A DNA stretch of 64,000 nt from Aureobasidium sp. EXF-3400. Taxonomy: Eukaryota; Ascomycota; Dothideomycetes; Dothideales; Saccotheciaceae. A model generated the notes under the pieces. That model did not search any database and was not told the DNA's origin. It worked only from the letters and a program-made list of their open reading frames with translations. Where the stretch lies: positions 50,674-114,673 of the forward strand of contig SWBL01000152.1 in the NCBI GenBank assembly GCA_024195585.1. Reading direction: 5' to 3'. Shown here one piece after another: positions 10,966 through 22,638 of the stretch. A program made the translations under genes and the position numbers. Numbering within the stretch: the first letter of the stretch is position 1; each line of letters begins with the position of its first letter.

Positions 10966-13757
10966 GGCGCGCAGCTCTCAGACTGGCTGGAGAAATGTCA
11001 CAATCTCCATGCGATACGCAGCAAGTTTACCAAAAGTCTCGCTCTCTGCTCAGCAAGCCCCCGATCTTCGCTGTTGACAGGTTGACAGGCCACGCATGCC
11101 GTCAGACGTCGCAAAGGACAAGCCAAAGCGCGATCGGCGGCAGAAACAGGCAACGCCAGCAATGCTTGGCGTTAGACCGACCTACGAATTGGACCTACGA
11201 ACTGAAGCGACAGCAGATCCACGTCTCCTTTTGGACATGCATGGGCCCGGGAGCTGTCAAAATCCCAGTCCATACCGGGTCAAGTAGCGGGCGAGAGCTG
11301 CATATCACGCCGTCTCGTCGCTTCGTTTTCCTTGCTGAACATGACTGACTCTTTGCAGTACCGATAGCGCACTGCCGGATGCTTCTTCCTTGGCCCCCTG
11401 GGAGCCATAGCTAGCATTCAGCCATGGGATCAGGAGATACTTGCTGCCGTGCGGGAACCACCAAAAAAGGCGCCGCATGGCCTGCTCGGGAACAAGAAAC
11501 ATACAGTGAGTTGCCTAAACTGGGATGGCAGCGTGGAGCGAAAAGCCACACTATGCTAACACGAGCAGGGAAGAGAACAGACCCTTCGCACGGATAAATA
11601 TTGTCTCCTATTGTGCGCAACCTGACAAGCGCTTGTGGTAACCTTTGTGTAGAGCCGTGCCGAAGTGCAGCAATCGTGAAGTGTGACAGTGCCGGAGCTC
11701 TGCTGGAGAACTGTTGAGGGCGGGTGCAAAGTCGCTTGCCAGGTCACGAACACAACGCGACGTTCACCACGGCTCCACATTTTTGTCCCCTATCAGCATG
11801 TCAGTACAGTACTTATGCGAGTTCCTTCGCTAAACACTGCTCGGATCTGGAGAGTCGGGACAAGCCTAAAGGTATCTGACTGCGTCTGCAGCACTGCAAG
11901 AACTTCCAGATTTGTCAACTATCAAGCCAACAGCGTCTACTACCAAGGGACCCTCTGAGATGGTATACCCCAGTGTCTCTCATCTAACCCACATGTACGC
12001 CACGTGAAGAGTGCATCCGATGCTGCCAGCCAAGATGACCGAAGTGGCTTTGCGCGTCTGCCATTTGATGCTCGCCGCGAAACCGAGGATGGAATATCTC
12101 AGCCACCTGCTGTGGCACTTTCATCGCTACCAACAAAGGATAAAAGTATATCGGAGACCTTGCGGCTATACCATTCCAGATGCTCCCAATGTTTCAGAAT
12201 TGGGGATTTATGTTTGTGCTCAGCATTGCAAAGTGCACAATACCCTTTGGCGGGTTGGCGCTTTTCTGTGGTAAGCTTCTCTGATGCTGACCAAATCCGT
12301 CACGTCAAATTTTTGTGCGAGAATGAAAACTTTGGCCAAGGGAATATGGAGAAAAGCAAACGGTCGGACCGCGGCGACTAGCCGGCAAACGTCACCGGAA
12401 GCTCAAGAGTTCCTGTGATGATTATGTATGAGTTTGCAAAATTTGGCTTTAACACCTCGTATGCTGGAGACCTTCTTCTGGAGAGTTTCGTAGGACCAGA
12501 ACCTGATCAAATCCCAAACAAATTGTGATCAGGTGGATCTTGATCATCTGACAGGACAAGCTTGAACGATCTCTCTTCTGATAACACTCCGAGATATGAA
12601 TAATGGCCGCTTACGCGCACAGGATGGGGAAGCATGTCACATTGGCATGGCGTTCCACTTTGGAGCAAGGTGCATAAGGAAGGAACTTAGGACAAGTCAG
12701 TCGGCAAGCAGGGATGGGGCAAGCATAGCGCGTAGTGTGGATACCGTATGTACATGTTTTGTTCTTTCTACACGAAGATGTGACCCCCTGGAGGACTCTT
12801 GGGGCCAAAAGCACGGCTGAAAGTCAAGGAACTTGTACACGCATGAGTCCCGCAAGGAATCCTTAGCATCATCATTGTTGCGTGCTGGAGCGTTGAGAGC
12901 CCCCCGAGGGCCAATCTCACAAGGCGGGAAACGTCTGGTGAGCTGAATTGAATCTCTCCTGTCATCAAAAGTCGTTGCACCGCTTCCGTGGCCGGTGAAA
13001 ATTGCATGCGTTGCTACTGTTATGGCAGTTTGTGCTGTTATTTCGTTTCTGATGAGATGGAAACGCCTGTGGCAGTTGTGCTGTCCCTGTAACGACCAAA
13101 CGTCTTCGTACATAACGGTGAGACTGGAGTGAATAAGATTAATGTAATAAGAACATGAACGGTGCATGCAAACAAACAAAGGATTGCATATTGATGTAAA
13201 CATAAACATGAGCAGAAAGGGGACAAAGACGCTTGTGGAAACACCGGGCTGCAAAGGCACACACACATGTAAGCATTGAAGAAGCAGAAGCCGGAGGACT
13301 CAAGGACAGTAAACTGTTTGTCGTATGGATCTACCCGACAACGTAATCGTGATAGAGATATCTGCAGTTTCTTGTCTCAAAATAAAGTGCACTGTGTGCG
13401 TTTGCACACCAGTGTGAGGAGTTTTGGCAGTGGACGGCACCGATGAAGAAGATATACCGCTCTGAGAACGGTGTGCAGCTGTTGAATCTTGGGGCTGGAG
13501 GCTGTAAGCCAGTTTTAGAGCAAAGGAAGGAATGGCAAAGCAATAGTCAAAAGATATATGTAATGATAGCGAATGTTCATTATACTCGAAAGCGATTCTG
13601 AAGCAAAACAAGTTGGGTATACACAATCCTCCGTCCCAAAGACCCAGGGCCCATGCATAGATTACAAACGCCATGAAATGTGATAAACAGAGAAACCAAG
13701 ACGCCTCATCCCTCATTATGTACATGCAATCCCGATTCTGTCGTCGATGATAAATCT
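10966..13757. other. 2.8-kb intergenic region (MTC6 promoter, flbD 3' side)
   Basis: No open frame here has recognisable domains or a credible exon series. It contains an inverted repeat at 12501-12534 and scattered short frames of up to 189 codons that look random. It probably carries the MTC6 promoter and the flbD 3' untranslated region. Confidence 0.5.
12501..12534. repeat. Inverted repeat with TGATCA cores
   Basis: The arms ACCTGATCA (12501-12509) and TGATCAGGT (12526-12534) are exact reverse complements with a 16-nt spacer. A third copy of the TGATCA core follows at about 12540-12545. It could be a protein-binding site or an RNA stem-loop; there is no direct evidence of function. Confidence 0.4.
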
Positions 13758-14888
13758 TCAGTTGGCAACAATGGCGGACAATCTCATCTTCTCCTTGGGG
13801 CTCTCCTTGCCATCACCGCCGTCCTGAGCAAGCTCGGGATCAAGTGAGTGGTGCTGAGCAGCACCGCCGGCCATGTGAGGAGGCATATGTGAGAAGTGGT
13901 GCTGAGGAGCCATCTGTTGGTAGACATGGGGAAGAGGTGCTTGGTGAGGGTATTGCATCTGGGGGTACTCCTGAGCCTGGCGGTACATCATAGCAGCTTG
14001 GGGGTTGAAGGCCTCCTGGAGCATCTGAGGACGCTTGGTGCCATCTTCTGAGCGAGACATTTGCATGGGGATTTGGTAGCCCTCCTGGCCAGGAACGACC
14101 AGGCGCTGCTGCATGTACGAGCTAGAAGGGCGACGGTCGACGTATCGCGGATCTTGCTGACTGAGAGGAGGGAGCTCAACGGGGGATGTGCCGTGGGGAG
14201 AGCGCTGGGAGTAGGAGGAAGCGTCTGAAACTAGGGAAGGAGCGCCGTCTGCCGAAACTTGAGAGTAAGCACCAGGTGAAGGTAAAGGACTCTCGAAAGG
14301 AGACGTACGAAGAGTGCGGCCGAACTGAGGTACACCCAGGGTCTGAGGGTAGTGGCCGTGCTGCGTGGCAATGTGTGCCTGTTGCTGGTAGATGGCGGGC
14401 AGCTGGTTCTGGTCGAAGTACTGGGGTCTTTGCATAGCAGAGTTGAAGTACATGGCCTGGTCAGGCAGATGCTGCTGGACGATTTGGCCAGGCTGACCGA
14501 TCATCTGCTGCTGAGCGTGTTGCTGCTGTTGGCGGGTTTCCATCTCGGCGCGGCGTTGAGCGTTGCGTCTGCGGCGGTTCATGCCACCATTCCACCAGTT
14601 CTTGACAGCGTTGTCGCTGCGACCACGCAGACGACGAGCGATCTCGGCCCAGCGCTTGCCCATCTCAGCAACCATCTGCTCAATCAACTCACCCTCCTCG
14701 GGAGTGATGGGGTCATGGTTGAGGTTGGGCTTCAGGTTCTGGTGGTATCTCTCGCGGCACTGCTTGGGAGAGCGAGTGCCCATCATGCTCGAGATGCGGA
14801 CCCAGTTGTGAGCGCCCTGAGAGTGGACAAGGCTCATGAGGATGTGATCCTCCTGCTGGGACCAGGGACCTCTCTTGTGTGCAGGCAT
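13758..14888 (-). CDS. flbD: FlbD-type Myb transcription factor (conidiation regulator)
   Basis: This single-exon gene encodes 376 aa. Two Myb repeats lie at about residues 5-52 and 57-104. The first contains GPWSQQEDHILMSL and GTRSPKQCRERYHQNLKP. The second contains ITPEEGELIEQMV and GRSDNAVKNWWNGGMNRR. This pattern closely matches Aspergillus FlbD, a fluffy-pathway regulator needed for asexual and sexual development. The rest of the protein is Gln-, Pro- and His-rich and looks disordered, as expected for an activation region. The protein should act in the nucleus and bind YAACNG-like sites. A likely 5' UTR intron lies at 14941-15051. The gene is isolated, with 2.8 kb free on its 3' side and about 7.7 kb free on its 5' side, as is common for developmental regulators. 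Confidence 0.93.
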   Translation of the reverse strand: MPAHKRGPWSQQEDHILMSLVHSQGAHNWVRISSMMGTRSPKQCRERYHQNLKPNLNHDPITPEEGELIEQMVAEMGKRWAEIARRLRGRSDNAVKNWWNGGMNRRRRNAQRRAEMETRQQQQHAQQQMIGQPGQIVQQHLPDQAMYFNSAMQRPQYFDQNQLPAIYQQQAHIATQHGHYPQTLGVPQFGRTLRTSPFESPLPSPGAYSQVSADGAPSLVSDASSYSQRSPHGTSPVELPPLSQQDPRYVDRRPSSSYMQQRLVVPGQEGYQIPMQMSRSEDGTKRPQMLQEAFNPQAAMMYRQAQEYPQMQYPHQAPLPHVYQQMAPQHHFSHMPPHMAGGAAQHHSLDPELAQDGGDGKESPKEKMRLSAIVAN

Positions 14889-17800
14889 TTTGAAGGTTCA
14901 AAAGACTGAAAAGAACGTAGAACAGTTGGAACTGGGAAGTCTGTTAGGAAAGGTTCGTGGTCAAGCGGTGGTATGAGGTGGTAACAAGACACGGCGTGGA
15001 AACGTGGGGACTTGGCATGTGGTTTGATGGAATGATAGATATGATGCTTACCTTAGTCGAGCTTGAAGCTTTGAAAGGAATGTGGTGAAGAGGAGAATGT
15101 CTGAGACGATGAAGATGGAGACAAAGTAAGACAACGGGGAGGGACAACGAGGTCGTTATAAAGTCGATGCAAGACCAGTTGGGATGTTGGATGGCTGTTG
15201 ATGTTGCGACGAGATCGTTGTATTTGTATCAAGCACAGTGTTTAACGGTCCAGGAGGATTTCCGAATCGGTCACAACGATGGGCCTAAATGGACAGCGGG
15301 GCAGGTGCGTCAACTCCTGTCGAAGCTCTGAGAGGGGCAGAATTTGGGTCTGGCTGATGTCGATAGTTCTCACGAAGACAGTTGGCGGCCGTTGTGGAAA
15401 AGCAGGAGACGGACGGTTATATAACGGTTGCAGGCCAGGTCCTGATGAGGAGGAAGCATGTCAAAAGAAGGGGATCTAGGGCTCAAATGTACTTGGCTCG
15501 TCCCGCTAACGTCAGAGTCGAACTTTATCCAGATCGCTGGGTGATGCGCGATGTGCAGCAGGGATGGTGAGCATGGCTCTGGCAGAGGCTTGCACCAAAC
15601 GCGACGGCGCCGGCGCGGGCCCCTTGCTTGCTCGCTCCCTCGCTCCCTCGACCAGAAAAATCAGCCCGCACTCCCGTGGCTCTCTTTTGCTCTGCGTCTA
15701 CTGCAGGTCATCGCCCGCCGTTGCACGATCTGCGCTGTTTGACTCTTTCCTGCCCCCCTTGTGCGCGTGTAGTAGCCCCCAAGACCGCGACCGTTGCCTT
15801 CAGAACTGGGCCGCACCGAGCTTGGGAAGGCGTCATCCATCACGCCCGTTCGATGCAGAAAGCCGTTTGGAATCATTCGAAACAGTCAACAGCCAGTAGT
15901 CGCTGAGGATCAATAACAATAAATCTGTGTTCACCATCTTCACTCTGTTTGTCGACCCATCGCCTTCTTGAGCATTTGAGTCAACTATGCAGAATTTGTG
16001 CGCCGCCTTTGCCTCTCTGCCCTTGACATGCTCGCGCGCACTACGGCACCGCCGAGCAAAGCCCTTGGGCCTTTTGGCTGCACTTACAGTCATAGACTTA
16101 CGCCCCGGACCCATTACACACGTACTCGGGGACCTCCCTAGACGTACGCCATGCCCACTTTGGACTGCTATCCTTCGCCAGAATTAACCCTTCGCGCGGC
16201 CCGTTGCCAGCAACTGTTTTTCCCCCCTTCTACCTCTTCCCCTTGCGCAAGCGCACTGCTTCTGCATCGTCCTGTTATGCCCGTTGCAGCTGTTGCAACT
16301 TCTCCTGGCAATTTCACTGTCCACGTTTGCAACTGCTTGTCAAGGCTTCTTGTTGTTATGTTTTGTTTAATTTTATATAGGGATCCAACCCACTGCACCC
16401 TTATGCAACTTTCACTCACGCCGGTGGAGATCGCGCAGATCTTCGCGCATTAGCACTTTGTCAATGCCTCCCAGCTGGAGCAATACCAAGCGGCTCCCTG
16501 CATGCAGCTCCGAAAGCGCCAGAACTTGACTCCTTCTGAGACCTTCTTCGGCAAATCCTGTATTACTGCCGCCGCCATCCGTGGTCAGACACATTGTTCA
16601 ATGCCCTCCATCAGCATCACGATCAATATCAATATTCGATGCTGATCAGAGGATATTGTCTAGGAATCCTTAGATCTCGTCGTTCCGTGCGACACAATCC
16701 AAAAAGTCTCGCCCATGTAGATTCTTATCGGTAAAGACATGTTTCAAAAACAAAATCCTGCCTTGATGGGTTTTCTCGGGCGCAGTTCACATCACCGCGA
16801 ATCCGATCGGAATGACAAGGTTCATATTTGAAATACTCCCTTGGCTAGCGCGTCTCCTTGTACGTAGCCCCTTGTCTACCAGTCCGCATTTGCCCACTTC
16901 TCCACACTATCCTTCCTGTCTAACCGCAACCGTGCCTGCTCTAAACCTGTTCGGTCGGTGGTCTTTCGCGACTTGACGCCCGAAGTGGGAAAGCTTGATC
17001 CCTACAGATCCCACTACTCCCGGTCTTCCCAGCCGTACTGAATCTCAACCATGCTTGGTGCCTACGGGCCTTGTCGGTGTTCATTCAAATGCTCGGATCT
17101 CGCCTGGTCGTTGCAATACATGTGTTTGTACCGAGATGTCAGGAGTCTCAGGATCTGAGACCCCTTTGTCACAGATGTCCCGTTGACTTAAATCTATATA
17201 CCACCATCAACAGCAGACTCGGTGGCTGATTGTCCAAGACTGCTAAAATCCGCCTTGTCTTGGACCATAACCAATCTGCCGGAACTGCTGTTGACGCACT
17301 CACATGATGCGCACAAGAATAGCGACACTACGTAGAGTCGCAGCTTGCGCTGCACAGCACAGTTGCAAGAGTGTTCATGGCAATTCCATCGAGTATACCC
17401 GGAGTATGCGTACGTGCTCTTGACCAGGGCGTTCTCTCAAATTGCCGGCGTCTGTTGGTTGAAGTGCTGCTGCAATCTATCCAGCATGATCAGACCAGCG
17501 CCAAGTATGCAGCGTGCTGCATATTTGGGACACGCGAGCCATTCCTCATCCAACACAGGCTTATGCATGCATTCTCAAATTGTTCCATGGTGATATCAAA
17601 CGGAACACTGCAACTCCGGTATACATGATTCTTCCGCGCTGAAGTCGAAGACAATGTGGCTGGCCCTGCCAGTGATGGAATTGCCGCGTAACAGATAACG
17701 TCCATCACGAGGTTGCGCAATATTGCCCGGCGTTGAGCGCAATCTGGCTCAGACGTTGTCGGCCCGCTTCTAAGCCCTGCGGCCAGGAGGTCTAAGAGCG

Positions 17801-20800
17801 TGTTCACCTCCTCACGACATCGTGCCCAGACCGTTTCTTTTGCGACGATCATTCGCTCATTCTCAAGACCAGTTGGCAGATATCGAATCCTGATTGGGAT
17901 CAGCTTGTAGGACTTTACGTCCGTAAGGAGCAATATCGTGGCCACGTTCGTATCAGCGAGTATGACCACACGCAAGAGGTAGAGATCTTCACAAGCAGAT
18001 CTGTTCTGTCTCGAAATCGTTCAACATCGCAATCAGAAGCACATGACAATGTGTCAGGATGTGATGTCAGATGTTGTTACCATTTTCCTGGAGTTGAATG
18101 CACCTCGTTCTTCGGGCTATGCATCTTCACGGTTCCGTACATATACTGCTTTAGGACACACAACTCTAGGTCTGCTTCCTTTTCCCTAAATCGATGACCA
18201 AACGGGACAATGGTGGGTCGCATAGCACCATCACGTCGTATCCCACATTTTATTCGTTTTTAATATAAGATGCCGACCCACGGTCTTGGACATGGAAATG
18301 CAGTCTGCATACGAGCGTATGCCAGGATATGTTAGAACATTCTATTGTTTCCGAGGCGCGCGAGCATGGGGCATGCAGCTTTATGGGTCCCTGCAAGCTG
18401 CTAGAGGTGCAGCCACGAGCAGAAGGATTCTTGGACCAATGCTAGGCTGTCTATCACACTAATCCTTGCGTCCTTTTGCGGAGGCACATACCATTTAGGC
18501 TAGTCGCGCTATACCTGCGACGAATTGAATGTCCAAGAAGCTCTCTCTCTGTCGTTCCTCTTGCAGGGCAAGAATCTGTGTGGCTACTGAGTTCTGATGT
18601 GATTGACGGCGGCATTATTGTCTCATGCACCCACGCAGTGCGAACACGCTGCGTTCAACCCAAATCGTCATGTACCTTGCGTCTCTTGTCAGCCTCAAGG
18701 GTCGTGCGGATGTCCGATAGAGTCGCAAACGGTCTACCACTCCAGAGATAAGGTGACCGTTTTGCCCGTCCGATGTCAACGGCACGGAGATATTCTGACA
18801 GCTCCTGGCGAGATCTGTACCAACTTCTCTATCTACCCTCAACACCACCCTCACCAACAGACAATGATTGCACGAGGGTATGATGGTATATTGTTTTTGC
18901 AGATTCTGCGGCGTCCACGGTTTTCCGACGAATTAGTTGCATGCAGGAAAACACAAATCACTGGGGAGACCCACGGGCCCGTGCAACGTGCGCTTTTGCC
19001 GATCACTTTTGTCTCTCGTTCATCTCTGATGTCTCCACAACAGGGAAAGAGCGACTGTGCAGTTCTTCCGTCTCTTGCACTGATGCAGCCCTACAGTCCG
19101 TACGATTGGAGTGGTTCCCACACTTCTAATATGTCTTGCTTTCCGTCGTGCAGCGAACGATGCTTTGCTACGTTGCATCGATTGGCCGATGTGTACTGAG
19201 ATGGTGACTTATGCTTTGCATGAGCTTGATCATTGATGCGACCAACGCGCAACGTACGAACAAGCAATGCTTTGTTGTGATTCACTAAGTTACATGAGCG
19301 CCACCGCCTTCTCTCTCACACACTGGACACACGACGGGTCGGATAGCCTGATCCGGTCCAGTCAGATCAATCGAACGATCACATGGTCACAACTGGAGAG
19401 GAAAATGCCCATGTATCGCAGGTATGACAGCAAGAAAGTCAAACCCAAAGCATAATTCAGGTCGACAAGCCACTGGTGTCTGTGGACGTCAACGTCTCTC
19501 GATGTCAAGATAGCGCGGTTCTGTTGTCATGATCACCCTGCCCGTAAGTTTGCTGAAGCTTCTTCAGTCCACCTAACCAACTGTCTTCCTATTGAGCACT
19601 GTATGTGAAGAATCCATGATGCAACGAACCTCCTTCATCCCTTCCTCGCATCAAGTCATGTGTCTCGTTGACAAAAACTTGCAGAATAGAGTCCGCTATC
19701 TCATGCACGCTTCGACACCTCAAACGCACTACTGCACAGCAGTGACAGCACAGTGCTGAGTCGCTCATGGCGTCTGAACAGCCAAGTACTCAAATATAGT
19801 AACTTGGATCGAGCTTTAACAATGATGAAAGATGCCAGATAGACCAAATTTAGGTGTTTTGAGGTCGATGCTCTACCTGACCGCTCCTCAAAACATGATC
19901 GAACTTCAAAATCTATGTACACTGTCCAGGCTCAACCGAACGGCAACTTTGAGCCCGAAGAAACGACCATGCAGAGACCGAGTGCCGTCTTCCGTGATGT
20001 TGCGCACTCCACATCTATGTCAACACTCTGTGTGTTGAGCTCAGGGCTCATGGTGTACTTAGGTACGTTTTTGGGATCGATGCATGCGCGACAAGTCAGA
20101 TTACACGGCAAACATCACGATCTTATGCAGGCAAAACTTGCCGTTTAGGACGAAGAGATCTGAGTACACAGTTACGTATATTCCTTACCGCTTGAGGTAG
20201 CACAGAAGCACATGTCCAGGCAAGAGACAGAGCAACGTCGCCTCGTAAGTATTACCCTCTATCGAAAAGCCAGCTAAACTCTACAACCACACCATTTACC
20301 GCATCCATATCGTCTAGGTGTGATATCTCCAGAATGCACAAGGTATTAGCAGTGACATCAGTGACTCCCATTCACGAGATGAAACCTCCAGTGCGATCTT
20401 CGCTTGGACGGACCGGATTACTACGGCCATGCAGCAACCTGCTCTCAAAGACACAAGCATCATTCTATCACTTGAGACTTGACGAATGGCTCCCAAGCAC
20501 ACAATGGCACCCCTGCCCATCACGACATCATCCAGCTATAAAGACGTTTCTCGCCACCTTGATCATCACATAGCAACACCCAAGCAATCAACGTCCACCA
20601 GCAAGAATCTCCACGCGAGACAGCCCACCATCATTATACGAAAACCCACATCGAATGAGACTTGCCCGCAAGGATTGCAATCGCTGGCGAGACAACAAAT
20701 GATCTGCAGCAGAAATGTTTCGCAGCTTATTTCTGTACTTGATAAGGATTCACCCTATTTGGTCTTTCGTCTAGCGCACTAGACACTGTCAATGGATGTC

Positions 20801-22638
20801 AGACAACACGAGGAAATTCGCGTCTGGTGTGCGCGGTCTCTGGTTCTTGGGATCAAGAAAGTGGTGTAGGAATATTTTCAACAATTGGCTTTTGATATGA
20901 CAACAGAGACATTCGTGCTGGCGCGTCCCGGGGCTGCCCTCGGGAACCGATTGCCTCGTGGCCTTGATATGGAGGGCCACCAGGGTTCATAAGCTTATTA
21001 ATGACAGGGTGACAGCACAAGAACTGCTCTGTTGTAGACACGACCCTGATGCTCCAAGACAACATGTTGATTGTCTTGTCTTGCTCCTGAAAAGAGACAT
21101 GGAATCCGTGCAGACCATCAGGTCGTAACGGATTGCCCGACTTGAAGCTTTTGAGCAAGTTCTTTTTACCACAGAGATATAGCCTTCGAATCCTTTCCAA
21201 AGACAAGACACATCATCCTCTCGCATAGGCAACGAGAGTCCCGAACGCAGTATCAGAATCTGAGAATTTTCACATCAAGACCTGAGGCGCAAATCGCTCA
21301 AAGAGAAAAGACATCAGATCTGCAAGCTTCAACAAACGTTGCAGCAAGTAATTTGGGATCATGTCTTGCATCATTATCGTTTTTGGATTTTTGTTCTCCC
21401 AAACTATAAAAATAAATTCAAGGTTCTTGAGAGAACAGACAAATCTTCTAACGGGCCGAGTTCGTTAACAGTTCTCGCTTGATGCGAAACGTAAAATGCC
21501 TTGCCGTATGGATCCGATCGGCTATCATACCGAAGGATAGACAGCTAAGAAGTTTGACGGCTTCACGAATCACCGTCAAACCAAGACACAAACACACACA
21601 TCGGAGAAAAGGACTTTGCCAGCGGGAGAAAATCGCACTTGCATTCTCTAAGACACTCGCTCGACAAGTTATACTCCTCAAAAAAGAGAACAAACCCCAG
21701 ACAAACACCCTGATCAAGCATTTGTCTACTGCCTCAAATGCATCACTGTAACACAGCGCCACAAGATCAAAACACTTCTGCTGGCTTCAAGATAAACTCT
21801 CGATCTATGAACCATAAGCCACAATGGATGTCCAATGTTCCAAAGCCACAACCCCATACACATCTAGACTCACAGACAAGCGCAAAGAATTGATTTTCAA
21901 AGTAAGAGAAACGGTATATCATCCACGGTTATATTTTGGGTTATATTATCCCGATATGGAACATCGCGATTTGAGTGATCGCAAAAGGCAATTCCACAAG
22001 ACTTTACCATACTCACTTTCTGAAAACTGCCGAAGTCGAGGGAACGTTTCAAACGGCCGCAAGAGCAGCAAAGCATGGATCATGTCGTTGTTCGTACGGA
22101 GAGACACTCCCCATCGCTGAATTATGGGTTTTGAAACCATCGCATATCACGAATGCGAGAAGATGCGAGGTTCGTTGGTTCAGAGTTGTAAAAGCGAGCA
22201 TACTATTTTGGCGAGTACCCGCATGCATGACAGATTTGCTATTTGGAAGCAACAAGGTCGGAAGGAGATGTGAGCCGAGAGATCGTTGACCAGAGGCCGG
22301 AGGGATGGAGAAAATACGAGGATTGCAGGTCGAAGGCATCATAGGACAGATTGGAAAGCACAACCCGTCGCAAGCGCGTCACGATGTATGCGCATTGCTA
22401 AGGAAAGAGCTATGATGCCTTGAGGACAAGAGAGTGCGACAACACAGCGACAGACGAACCGGGAACGCGGTGGATCAAAACTTCTGTAAAGGAAGCAAAT
22501 GTAAAATTGTTCGTGTGATTATTGTGCACACTGAACCTCCAAGAGAACCCCATGCAATGCCAGCGCTTCAGAGCGATGATTAAAACATGAAAGAAAAACA
22601 GACGCAGAAAAGGAAGTCACGACCCTGATCTCCAGATC
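14889..22638. other. 7.7-kb gene-poor region upstream of flbD
   Basis: I see no gene with a recognisable product. The longest open frames (198 codons at 18603, 161 codons at 17490 on the minus strand) have random composition and no splice-linked partners. The first 300 bp hold the flbD leader. The stretch at 15600-16500 is C/T-rich, as fungal promoters often are. From about 20 kb the sequence becomes visibly richer in A and T. The region ends at the 3' side of the OGT gene, so nearly all of it can be read as flbD upstream control sequence or unannotated non-coding transcription. Confidence 0.55.
14941..15051 (-). other. Probable 5' UTR intron of flbD
   Basis: On the minus strand GTAAGC at 15051-15046 and CCTAACAG at 14948-14941 make a plausible 111-nt intron. 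It begins 163 nt and ends 53 nt upstream of the start codon. Both ends match fungal splice consensus. It does not affect the protein. Confidence 0.4.

Noticed and set aside
13300..13725. 141-codon minus-strand frame next to flbD
   Set aside because: It is hydrophobic in places but without conserved motifs and falls in the expected 3' UTR of flbD.
17490..17975. 161-codon minus-strand frame
   Set aside because: It has no recognisable domain; two Cys-rich and Leu-rich patches look accidental and no flanking exons could be found.
18603..19199. 198-codon open frame in the flbD upstream region
   Set aside because: Composition is random, it has no known motif, no splice-linked neighbours and no promoter-like context; overlapping frames exist on other strands.
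20000..22600. Possible RIP-degraded transposon in the A/T-richer stretch
   Set aside because: No terminal repeats, no remnant of reverse transcriptase or transposase and no obvious TpA excess by eye; a dinucleotide index calculation would decide.
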